Assembly: GCA_020050895.1 (NCBI GenBank)
Contig: JAGVJW010000271.1
Location: forward strand, 1-7,236
Direction of reading: 5' to 3'
Origin: a bacterium
GTDB taxonomy: Bacteria; Bacteroidota; Ignavibacteria; Kapaibacteriales; Kapaibacteriaceae
DNA length: 7,236 bases
Under the pieces are notes generated by a model that was not told the DNA's origin, ran no database searches, and saw nothing but the letters and a program-made list of their open reading frames with translations. Position 1 is the stretch's first letter, and every line of letters starts with the position of its first letter. Below are positions 1 to 6,027 of this stretch, piece by piece. The translations under genes were made by a program, and so were the position numbers.

Positions 1-404
1 AAATCACTAGCCTTGCCAGAGCTTGGGTCTTCACCCCATATCAACTTGTAAAACTCAAAGGCATCTGTTTCATCAAACGGCTGTGGTTGGTCACTGATGG
101 ATTCGTCTGATTGATGCTGCGCAGCCGACGAATCGGCAGAGTAGGCAGTAGTTCCCCGGTCGGGCAATTCAGATGGAGATTCCTGTAGCGATGCCTCTGC
201 ATCGCGATTCCGAAATGAATCTTCTGCCTGCACATTCTCTGTAATATCGTCGCGCTCCTCCTCAAGCATGGGATTATTTTCAACTTCGCCACGAACGTGT
301 TGCTCGAACTGAAGAGCCGACAATTGCAAAAGCTTCAGATACTGTATCTGCTGTGGCGTCAGCGTTTGCTGAAGCGATGCTTGCAGATTTAAACCAAGCT
401 TCAT
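1..404 (-). CDS. rpoN: RNA polymerase sigma-54 factor, N-terminal part (runs off the window)
   Basis: Sigma-54 directs core RNA polymerase to -24/-12 promoters that need an ATP-driven activator to open. The frame is open from ATG (404-402) to the left edge, 134 codons with no stop, so only the N-terminus is present. Residues 1-50 match sigma-54 region I: LQASLQQTLTPQQIQYLKLL, then a leucine-rich LQLSALQFEQ stretch and the VENNPMLEEE ending typical of the family. Residues 51-134 are rich in D, E, Q and S with little hydrophobic content, as expected for the acidic, variable region II linker. The core-binding domain, HTH and RpoN box lie outside the window. The start overlaps the stop of the upstream DUF3109 gene as ATGA, and AGGAG sits 8 nt upstream of the ATG, so translation is probably coupled. 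The family call rests on region I alone, but that segment is distinctive. Confidence 0.9.
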   Translation of the reverse strand, partial: MKLGLNLQASLQQTLTPQQIQYLKLLQLSALQFEQHVRGEVENNPMLEEERDDITENVQAEDSFRNRDAEASLQESPSELPDRGTTAYSADSSAAQHQSDESISDQPQPFDETDAFEFYKLIWGEDPSSGKASD

Positions 405-976
405 TGAGTTTTCTCCTGCCGCCTCTTCATACTCAGTTTAATAATCTTGTTGAACATGTCTTCGCCGACTGCACGAATCAATGCTTCCCGCACTGCCTCA
501 ATCAGCTTGACATTCTTCTGTTCACCACGTTGTCTTCCGGGCTTGCATTCCTCAAATTGTTCATAGAAAATATATGGTCCTCCAAAGTCGGTAACTCGAA
601 TTGGAAACAAATGACATGAAAGGGGCTTTCTAAACGTGCTCTCGCCAGCATGCCACGCTTTTTCGAGAGTGCATATTGCTACATCGTTTTCGTAGGCAAC
701 GAATACACAATCCTTATCATCAATGCAAACTGTTGTCCAGTCACCAGCGTGTCCTTCAAGCGGACCCTTTTCATGCAGAACCTTCTTCGATTTTTCACTC
801 AGATATTTTTCAGCAGCGGTTTGTGCACCTTGTATCAATTCAACTTCTTTATCAAGTACCGGAGCACCGGCACCTCCCGGCAGCGTACAACAAGCCCCCT
901 TACAGCGATCTACGTCGCATGCAAATCGTGCACTTAGCACTGCTTCGTCAATAAGCAAATGGTCCAGCGAAATCAT
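401..976 (-). CDS. DUF3109 / YkgJ-like cysteine-cluster protein
   Basis: A 191-residue protein of the DUF3109 family, common in Bacteroidota and relatives, with no established biochemical role; the cysteine pattern suggests metal or Fe-S binding. With numbering from a possible GTG start at 994, the cysteines are C26, C31, C35 and C36 (motif DVDRCKGACC), then C90, C96, C108, C127 (KPLSCHLFPIR) and C150 (FEECKPG). The CKGACC...GAP stretch and the SCHLFPIR block are the family hallmarks. I prefer the ATG at 976-974, because the protein then begins MISLDHLLID, as relatives do; the in-frame GTG at 994 would add six residues. Neither start has a clear Shine-Dalgarno. A perfect palindrome covers the ATG. 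The gene begins 26 nt after copA and ends in a 4-nt overlap with rpoN. No signal peptide is seen, so it is probably cytosolic. A role in metal handling is only suggested by the neighbouring copA. Confidence 0.85.
   Translation of the reverse strand: MISLDHLLIDEAVLSARFACDVDRCKGACCTLPGGAGAPVLDKEVELIQGAQTAAEKYLSEKSKKVLHEKGPLEGHAGDWTTVCIDDKDCVFVAYENDVAICTLEKAWHAGESTFRKPLSCHLFPIRVTDFGGPYIFYEQFEECKPGRQRGEQKNVKLIEAVREALIRAVGEDMFNKIIKLSMKRRQEKTQ
413..417 (-). promoter_or_regulatory. Ribosome binding site of rpoN
   Basis: AGGAG on the minus strand lies 8 nt before the rpoN ATG, inside the 3' end of the DUF3109 gene. It supports the start at 404 and would let rpoN be translated both by re-initiation from the upstream gene and on its own. 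Confidence 0.65.
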
Positions 977-983
977 TTCGCTG
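965..983. repeat. 19-bp perfect palindrome over the DUF3109 start codon
   Basis: CAGCGAAAT (965-973) and ATTTCGCTG (975-983) are perfect inverted repeats around the single base 974. In mRNA it could fold into a 7-8 bp stem with a 3-5 nt loop holding the ATG at 976-974. It could instead be a protein-binding site in DNA. It has no following T-run, so it is not a typical terminator. Confidence 0.7.
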
Positions 984-1002
984 AAAAATAGCACGTTTTT
1001 TG

Positions 1003-3279
1003 CTAGAGCATGCGTTTTAAGCGTAACGCGTTACTAACAACCGTCACCGAACTGAGGGCCATGGCGGCTGCGGCAATGATTGGAGAGAGCAGCCAGCCGG
1101 TGAAGGGGGCCAGAATTCCGGCAGCGATGGGAATACCGAGCGTGTTATAGAGGAAGGCCAGAAAAAGGTTCTGACGAACCGTTTTCATGGTTGTGTTTGA
1201 GACCTCGATGGCGTCGATGAGGCTGGAAATGTCGTTTCTGACAAGGGTAACATCGGCAGTCGACTTTGCAATATCTGTTCCCCCGCCTACGGCAACGCCT
1301 ACATCGGCCTGTGCAAGTGCAGGTGCATCATTGATGCCATCGCCGACCATTACAACTTGCTCGCCCCCTCGCTGAAGATTTTCAATCATCCTGGATTTGT
1401 CGGCAGGAAGTACTTCGGCGATTACTTCATCAATGCCAACCTGACGGGCTATCGCTTGTGCCGTGGCTTTCTTATCTCCAGTAATCATCGATACTGAATA
1501 TCCGCGGTTCTTAAGATTTTTTATTATATCTGCCGAGTTTGGTCGAATCGTATCAGCGGTTCCAACGGCTGCGAGAACCATACCGTCGACGGCGACAAAG
1601 CTCGGCGAGACTCCGAGTTCTGACCATTGCGCAGCATGGTTTCCCAGATTCGATTCAATGAGAAGCATTGCGTCAGTCATCAGAGATTCATTGCCAATTC
1701 GAATCTTGTGTTTACCCACAGTTCCCACCACGCCTTTGCCGGGTATTGCTTCCGTGCTTTCAGGTTCCGTAGTTCCTATTGCCTTACCATTTGGCTGATA
1801 ATTAGTAAAGCATTTTGCAAGTGGGTGCTCAGATCTCCGCTGAACGGAATGCACAAGTTCCCAAAGTGCTGTAGCTGCATCTTCTCTCTGCCAACGGCTG
1901 GCTGCAGTGTTTTCGAAAGTTCGAGAGTATTCTACGTTCACCACTTTCGGAATACCGTGTGTAATTGTCCCGGTTTTGTCAAACACGAACCTACTTGCTT
2001 CGCTGAGCTTCTGAAGAGCCTCTGCGTTGCTGAACAGAATGCCACGCTTTGCTGCAGCTCCACTCCCAACAATGATGGCAGCGGGAGTTGCCAGGCCAAG
2101 CGCACACGGACAGGCAATGATGAGGACTGAAATCGATGTGGTAAGCGCCATTGCGAGCGGTGTATCAGAAGGAGATGCTATCATCCACACAACGAAGGTT
2201 ACAACTGCAATTGCAATTACGATGGGAACGAAGATGCTGCTGATCCGATCGGCAAGATGCTGTATCGGCGCCTTTGAAGCTTGAGCACTTTCTACAGATC
2301 GGATAATTCCTGCAAGCACAGTATCGGAGCCCACTGCTGTTGCCCGCATAACTATCGTGCCGTTTCCATTGAGGGTACCGCCCGTAAGAACAGCGTCCTT
2401 GCCCTTTTCATTGGGACTGCTCTCACCCGTAAGCATCGATTCATCAACGCTGGAGAATCCAGAGATCACGATACCATCGACGGGAACGCGTGTACCTGGC
2501 AGCACGATGACGGTGTCGTTGACGGTAACTTCGGAAGCATCAACGTCGACTTCCTCGCCATTACGCCGCACTCTGGCAATTGGAGGTGCAAGCTCGAGCA
2601 GTGCGTGTAGTGCCTCGGCAGTCTTGCCCTTTGCGCGTGCCTCGAGCCATTTCCCTAAAAGGATCAAAGTGATGATTACAGACGCAGTATCGAAATATGC
2701 ACCGGCATGGGACTCACCGGAGAACAGTCCCTCCGGACTAAAAGTTAAAAATGTTGAGTAAATGAATGCTGCCAGCGTTCCAATGGATACGAGAGTGTCC
2801 ATCGTAGCACTTCCATGCAGCAAGGACTTCCACGCTCCAATGTAAAACATGCGGCCGGACCAGAGTACTGGAAGTGTTAAAGCAAACAGAACGGTGTTCC
2901 ACCCAGCAGTGTGCAGACCTAACAGAGTTGGGTTGAACATAAGCGTCATAGATGCCGCCACCACCAACACAGTAAACGGCAGCGACATGAACAGTGACTT
3001 TTTTATACTGTTGGTTGAAATGTCCTGACGCTTCACGACGTCAGACTTCGAAATCTTCCTCTCAGAATAGATGCCTTCTACTGTGTAACCTGCACGCTCA
3101 ATTGCCTGATGTAAATCTCTGTCTTCTACAATGCCGTCAATTTCCACCCGCGCTTGATTCAGCACCAGGTTTACAGATGCCTGCATTACACCAGGAACTT
3201 TTGACAGCTGGTTCTCAACTCTTTGCACACAGGAGGCACAGTGCATGCCCCCTACATCAACAGTCTTTGTAACACTCAT
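1003..3279 (-). CDS. copA: Copper-exporting P1B-type ATPase
   Basis: An inner-membrane pump that uses ATP to move Cu(I) out of the cytoplasm; 758 residues, normal for a CopA with one N-terminal metal-binding domain. Domains in order: HMA domain at about 4-70 with GMHCASC (C14, C17); membrane helices at about 95-215; actuator domain with LTGES (T284-E286); the membrane metal site CPC (C390-P391-C392); phosphorylation motif DKTGT (D434); nucleotide-domain SEHP (H485-P486); and hinge GDGIND (646-651). The last helices carry Y711-N712 and M740-x-x-S743-S744, the residue set tied to Cu(I) specificity in the P1B-1 group, so Cu(I) (or Ag(I)) is favoured over Zn or Cd. The ATG (3279-3277) overlaps the stop of the upstream hydrolase gene as ATGA, and the DUF3109 gene follows 26 nt after the TAG. 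No copper chaperone or CueR/CsoR-type regulator is adjacent. Codons 92-94 contain an A-AAA-AAG slippery heptamer, annotated separately. Confidence 0.97.
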   Translation of the reverse strand: MSVTKTVDVGGMHCASCVQRVENQLSKVPGVMQASVNLVLNQARVEIDGIVEDRDLHQAIERAGYTVEGIYSERKISKSDVVKRQDISTNSIKKSLFMSLPFTVLVVAASMTLMFNPTLLGLHTAGWNTVLFALTLPVLWSGRMFYIGAWKSLLHGSATMDTLVSIGTLAAFIYSTFLTFSPEGLFSGESHAGAYFDTASVIITLILLGKWLEARAKGKTAEALHALLELAPPIARVRRNGEEVDVDASEVTVNDTVIVLPGTRVPVDGIVISGFSSVDESMLTGESSPNEKGKDAVLTGGTLNGNGTIVMRATAVGSDTVLAGIIRSVESAQASKAPIQHLADRISSIFVPIVIAIAVVTFVVWMIASPSDTPLAMALTTSISVLIIACPCALGLATPAAIIVGSGAAAKRGILFSNAEALQKLSEASRFVFDKTGTITHGIPKVVNVEYSRTFENTAASRWQREDAATALWELVHSVQRRSEHPLAKCFTNYQPNGKAIGTTEPESTEAIPGKGVVGTVGKHKIRIGNESLMTDAMLLIESNLGNHAAQWSELGVSPSFVAVDGMVLAAVGTADTIRPNSADIIKNLKNRGYSVSMITGDKKATAQAIARQVGIDEVIAEVLPADKSRMIENLQRGGEQVVMVGDGINDAPALAQADVGVAVGGGTDIAKSTADVTLVRNDISSLIDAIEVSNTTMKTVRQNLFLAFLYNTLGIPIAAGILAPFTGWLLSPIIAAAAMALSSVTVVSNALRLKRML
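2998..3004 (-). other. A-AAA-AAG slippery heptamer in copA
   Basis: Codons 92-94 of copA read ATA AAA AAG, which puts A-AAA-AAG in the exact phase for -1 ribosomal slippage (the dnaX-type heptamer). It lies between the HMA domain and the first membrane helix. A -1 shift would add 86 codons before TAG at 2740-2738. The loss of one A would lead to a stop after about 17 codons. The sequence is seen directly; its use is not shown. Confidence 0.4.
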
Positions 3280-4124
3280 TTTAACAAGTTCTCTGTAAAA
3301 AATTTTATCATTGAATTGTAGGCATCCGCAGACGCCAGGGAATCATGATTGGGGTTGCTAGGATTAGCAAAGGCATGATCGGCATTGTAATTCTTTACAG
3401 TAAATGAATTGCCTGTAGCAGTCATCGCTTGCTGAAAACCGTTTACGACGTCGCGAGTAATCCATGCATCCTTCTCGGCAAAAATTCCCAAGACCGGAGC
3501 CTTCAGAGTTTGCAGTTTGTTCCGGTCAAGTTCTGGCATGCCATAGTATATCACACAGGCTTTTGCTCTGCGCTGTGCAATCAAGGTAGCTTGTAGTGAC
3601 CAGCCCCCTCCAAAACACCATCCGACCGTACCAATATTGTTATCTGCCGGAACTGCATTGAGGACTGCCTTAATCGCATCCCGAGCTTCTGCATCATCTA
3701 CATTTTGCATCAATGCAGCAGCCTGATTACGGTCGGTAGCAACCTTACCACCGAACAAATCAACAGCAATTACCGTAGCCTTCTCATCTAGTGACTTGAA
3801 GATCTCATCGCACTGTTGTTTTATATAATCGTTCAAACCCCACCATTCATGAAATACAAGGATTGTTGAGCGGCTTTTGGCGTCTCCTTTTACTTTGTAA
3901 ATCTTCACCTTCTTGCCTGAACTCATCGGAACAACTTCATCTGACCCAATTGCACTGGTATGAACAAACGGTGTTGGCACATCATGAGACAACCGAAATG
4001 CAGCGTTTGTGCCGAACGCTGCAAACTGTGCCGTTGGGGAACAACATGACTGGTGTGCTGAAGTCATCGTAATGGCAATCACTATGAAAAAAGAAATGCA
4101 GCTGAATTGTCTGACACCATTCAC
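3276..4124 (-). CDS. Exported dienelactone-hydrolase-family protein
   Basis: A 282-residue alpha/beta hydrolase of the dienelactone hydrolase family; characterised members open lactone rings such as dienelactone with a cysteine nucleophile. The catalytic triad is visible: C170 in GWCFGGGW, D219 in FAEKDAWI and H250 in NADHAFANP. E93 in FHEWWGLND matches the conserved Glu near the nucleophile. The first 23 residues have a hydrophobic core (ISFFIVIAITM) ending TSA, a plausible Sec signal peptide, followed by a CC pair (C27, C28) and a linker to about residue 65. The mature enzyme is therefore probably periplasmic or envelope-bound; a lipobox is not convincing. The start is GTG at 4124, 5 nt after the msrA stop; a later in-frame ATG (Met20) would destroy the signal. 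The stop overlaps the copA start by 4 nt. The natural substrate cannot be read from sequence, and nothing nearby points to aromatic degradation. Confidence 0.9.
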   Translation of the reverse strand: MNGVRQFSCISFFIVIAITMTSAHQSCCSPTAQFAAFGTNAAFRLSHDVPTPFVHTSAIGSDEVVPMSSGKKVKIYKVKGDAKSRSTILVFHEWWGLNDYIKQQCDEIFKSLDEKATVIAVDLFGGKVATDRNQAAALMQNVDDAEARDAIKAVLNAVPADNNIGTVGWCFGGGWSLQATLIAQRRAKACVIYYGMPELDRNKLQTLKAPVLGIFAEKDAWITRDVVNGFQQAMTATGNSFTVKNYNADHAFANPSNPNHDSLASADAYNSMIKFFTENLLK

Positions 4125-4129
4125 AATCG

Positions 4130-4795
4130 TTACTTGTATTCGGTTTTAACCCGGTCTTTAAATTGCTTCATAAACTTTTCAACTTTCGGTCGGACAACGA
4201 ACGCGCAATACGGCTGCGTGCCATTCTCGTTAAAGTAATTCTGATGGTAATCCTCAGCCTTGAAAAACGCGGTGAAGGGAGCAATCTGCGTAACAATTGG
4301 ATCCTGCCACGTTTTCATTTGCTCTAGCTGGAGTATGTATTCTTCGGCGATTTTTTTTTGATTTTCATCGTGATAAAAAATCGCGCTTCTGTATTGAGTT
4401 CCAACGTCGTTGCCCTGACGATTCAGCGTTGTGGGATCGTGCGCTGAAAAGAAAACGTGCAAGATGTCTTCGAACGATATCACCGACGCATCGAACGTAA
4501 TCTGACATACTTCAGCATGACCAGATGTTCCGGCCGACACTTCTTCATATGTCGGATTGGGTTTACTACCGCCGCTATATCCGCTTACAACTTTGTGGAC
4601 GCCATCGAGGCGTTGATACACTGCTTCTATACACCAAAAACAGCCGCCTGCAAGTGTGGCAGTTTCCATTGATTTATTAACCATAACGAGTGATTCAGTC
4701 CTTACGATGGGCGGTGGGACATCCCTGTTATCCTGTGCGCACGAGGTTATTGAATGCGCGCCAAACATCATCAATGTCCACAGGAATACGTTCAT
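4130..4795 (-). CDS. msrA: Peptide methionine sulfoxide reductase MsrA, exported, probable lipoprotein
   Basis: Reduces the S-form of methionine sulfoxide in proteins back to methionine. It has 221 residues: a catalytic domain at about 45-210 plus an N-terminal export extension. The nucleophile is C52 in GGCFWCIE; other family blocks are SGYSGG (71-76), TSGHAEV with E94, GTQYRSAIF (132-140) and EDYHQNYF (181-188). C55 and C197 (TQPYCAF) are candidate resolving cysteines. The N-terminus (hydrophobic MNVFLWTLMMFG, then SITSC with C19) resembles a lipoprotein signal, so the enzyme should work outside the cytoplasm, as envelope MsrA proteins of this lineage often do. There is no MsrB domain or adjacent msrB. 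The gene starts 1 nt after the mscS stop and ends 5 nt before the hydrolase gene. No clear Shine-Dalgarno is visible. A run of nine A lies in codons 146-149. Confidence 0.95.
   Translation of the reverse strand: MNVFLWTLMMFGAHSITSCAQDNRDVPPPIVRTESLVMVNKSMETATLAGGCFWCIEAVYQRLDGVHKVVSGYSGGSKPNPTYEEVSAGTSGHAEVCQITFDASVISFEDILHVFFSAHDPTTLNRQGNDVGTQYRSAIFYHDENQKKIAEEYILQLEQMKTWQDPIVTQIAPFTAFFKAEDYHQNYFNENGTQPYCAFVVRPKVEKFMKQFKDRVKTEYK
4347..4384. repeat. Inverted repeat around a nine-base A/T homopolymer within msrA
   Basis: GCGATTTTTT (4347-4356) and AAAAAATCGC (4375-4384) are perfect 10-nt inverted repeats with an 18-nt spacer. The T-run 4351-4359 reads as nine A in the msrA mRNA (codons CAA AAA AAA ATC). 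It is inside the coding frame, which stays open, so it is more likely a chance or slippage-prone element than a terminator. Confidence 0.5.
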
Positions 4796-4796
4796 T

Positions 4797-5603
4797 CTAG
4801 TCTGGCCGTAATGTATACCCCATTAATGGCGGCGGCAGAGAAGCTTGTTCCGCAACCGTTCTTATCACATCGTTGGTGGCCGCATAGACGTTCCAATAAT
4901 CAGCAGGATTGCAGTAGGGCCTTACGGCAAGGAGGGGACCGGCCAGGGTAAAGTCCATTACCCAGACTTCTGGCGGCGGAGTCTTAAGCACTCCAGGTGC
5001 AGATTCGAGGCTCGATTTTAGCCGGGCAATAGTATCGTCGATGTTTACATTATGAGCAAGCTGCATCGATCTATCGACGCGGCGAATCGTTGCACTGGAA
5101 ATGTTTTGGATGTTGTCGCTGAAAATCTTGTTGTTGCCGACGTACGTGCGGATTCCATCTGCTGTAATCAGCGTTGTTGAAAACAAGCCGATTACTTCGA
5201 CTGTGCCTGAAGTCCCTGCAGCAACAATGAAGTCACCGACTTTAAAGGGTCGAAGAACTAAAAGGAAGGCTCCGGCTGCGAAGTGTGCGAGCAAGCCTCC
5301 CCATGCCGTGCCAATAGCAAATCCAGTTGCTGCCACCAATGCAGCAAAGGAAGTTGTATTGATGCCGAACTGTGATAGTATGGCAATAATGAGTAGGATG
5401 TTGAGAGCAACACCAGCGATAGAGGCGACGTACTGCTGAAGTGTGGGGTCGGCACTTCTCACCTTCAGAGATTTGCGCACAACCTTCAAAACCAGGCTGA
5501 TCAACCACCGTCCAACAATCCAAAGAATGAGGGCACCAACAACCATCAAACCATATTTAACAAACTCAGATTCGATTTGAGCCCAAATCGCATTCAGGTC
5601 CAT
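4797..5603 (-). CDS. mscS: Small-conductance mechanosensitive channel, MscS family
   Basis: An inner-membrane channel that opens under membrane tension to release solutes during osmotic down-shock. It has 268 residues, close to the 286 of E. coli MscS. Membrane helices: TM1 about 15-37, TM2 about 58-80, and the pore-lining TM3 about 85-118, whose Ala/Gly-rich VAATGFAIGTAWGG and LAHFAAGAFLL end in RPFKVGDFI (118-126), the family signature. A beta domain follows (GTVEVIGLFSTTLITADG, 133-150), then a short alpha/beta C-terminal domain. The usual IPN triplet after the beta domain reads VGN here (V155-G156-N157). The frame is open for 52 more codons upstream (to 5759), but those residues are hydrophilic, unlike the family and inside crcB. 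The ATG at 5603 has AGGAAGGAG just upstream and fits the family N-terminus. The start overlaps the crcB end by 10 nt; msrA follows after 1 nt. Confidence 0.94.
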   Translation of the reverse strand: MDLNAIWAQIESEFVKYGLMVVGALILWIVGRWLISLVLKVVRKSLKVRSADPTLQQYVASIAGVALNILLIIAILSQFGINTTSFAALVAATGFAIGTAWGGLLAHFAAGAFLLVLRPFKVGDFIVAAGTSGTVEVIGLFSTTLITADGIRTYVGNNKIFSDNIQNISSATIRRVDRSMQLAHNVNIDDTIARLKSSLESAPGVLKTPPPEVWVMDFTLAGPLLAVRPYCNPADYWNVYAATNDVIRTVAEQASLPPPLMGYTLRPD

Positions 5604-5977
5604 GTTATACTCCTTCCTATGATGATTCCCGCGTACGCTGCTGCAGTGCATCCGAACAGCGTTGAAAAAATATAAATCAGCATTCTGACAATTTCTCCAA
5701 TGTGAAGCAAATTCAGTGTTTCGACCGAGAAGGTCGACATTGTTGTAAAGCCGCCACACACGCCGGTTCCTAGCAGCAAGAGCGCCGACCTGCCTAAAAC
5801 ATCCGAACGAAATGCGATGCCGGATAATAAGCCAAGAGCAAAGGAGCCCAGTATGTTAACGACAAGTGTTGCCAGCGGTAACCTATCGGCAACATACCCA
5901 ATAAAGTGGCTCAGCAAGAAACGTAATGCACTTCCGATTGCTCCGCCAACCATTACAAGTAGAACGTCACGTGTCAT
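5594..5977 (-). CDS. crcB: Fluoride-specific ion channel CrcB/FluC
   Basis: A small membrane protein that exports fluoride as an antiparallel dual-topology dimer. It has 127 residues and four hydrophobic helices, the usual length for a single-gene homodimer. Signature parts: GGAIGSALRF near the N-terminus (R19), N41 in LVVNILGSFALG, and the TM3 break GTGVCGGFTTMSTFSVE (70-86), which carries the central Na+ site and the fluoride-pore side chains. The first position of the Phe box is Met80 and the second is F83; Met there is a tolerated variant. The gene is first in the minus-strand cluster. Its ATG at 5977 lacks an obvious Shine-Dalgarno. Its end overlaps mscS by 10 nt and supplies that gene's ribosome binding site. 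No second crcB copy is adjacent, which agrees with a homodimer. No fluoride riboswitch is recognisable in the 50-bp leader region. Confidence 0.96.
   Translation of the reverse strand: MTRDVLLVMVGGAIGSALRFLLSHFIGYVADRLPLATLVVNILGSFALGLLSGIAFRSDVLGRSALLLLGTGVCGGFTTMSTFSVETLNLLHIGEIVRMLIYIFSTLFGCTAAAYAGIIIGRSITWT
5610..5618 (-). promoter_or_regulatory. Strong ribosome binding site that sets the mscS start
   Basis: AGGAAGGAG on the minus strand ends 6 nt before the ATG at 5603. It is the best Shine-Dalgarno in the window and lies within the last codons of crcB (encoding I-G-R-S). It decides between the start at 5603 and the longer open frame beginning at 5759. Confidence 0.75.
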
Positions 5978-6027
5978 GTTGATATATAACCGTTAGTAAT
6001 TTCATTGTTTGCTCTTCAGGAAAATTC
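5978..6027. promoter_or_regulatory. Divergent intergenic region between crcB and the M1 peptidase gene
   Basis: These 50 bp separate the two divergent transcription units and must hold or abut both start regions unless promoters lie inside the genes. The stretch is AT-rich (GATATATAACCGTTAGTAAT) and has TATATA-like matches at 5982-5988, but no -35/-10 pair with proper spacing is convincing on either strand. The promoter role is inferred from position. Confidence 0.45.
6018..6021 (+). promoter_or_regulatory. Ribosome binding site of the M1 peptidase gene
   Basis: AGGA lies 6 nt before the ATG at 6028. An in-frame TGA at 5980-5982, with no other ATG between, confirms 6028 as the start. Confidence 0.55.

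Noticed and set aside
41..292. 83-codon minus-strand open frame
   Set aside because: It lies out of frame inside rpoN, whose region I match is clear; the sequence is low-complexity with no family resemblance.
1627..2130. 167-codon plus-strand open frame, the longest antisense frame in copA
   Set aside because: It is antisense to conserved copA motifs and its translation resembles no family; other plus-strand frames over copA, msrA and the hydrolase are shadows too.
2717..2736. CCGGAG...CTCCGG short inverted repeat in copA
   Set aside because: A 6-bp stem with an 8-nt loop inside a conserved reading frame and no T-run; expected by chance.
5604..5759. 52-codon N-terminal extension of the mscS frame up to 5759
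   Set aside because: It overlaps crcB, lacks membrane or family character, and the ATG at 5603 has a strong ribosome site and the expected MscS N-terminus.
5978..6027. Fluoride riboswitch ahead of crcB
   Set aside because: The leader to the neighbouring gene is only 50 bp and does not show the conserved crcB-motif pseudoknot sequences that I could recognise.
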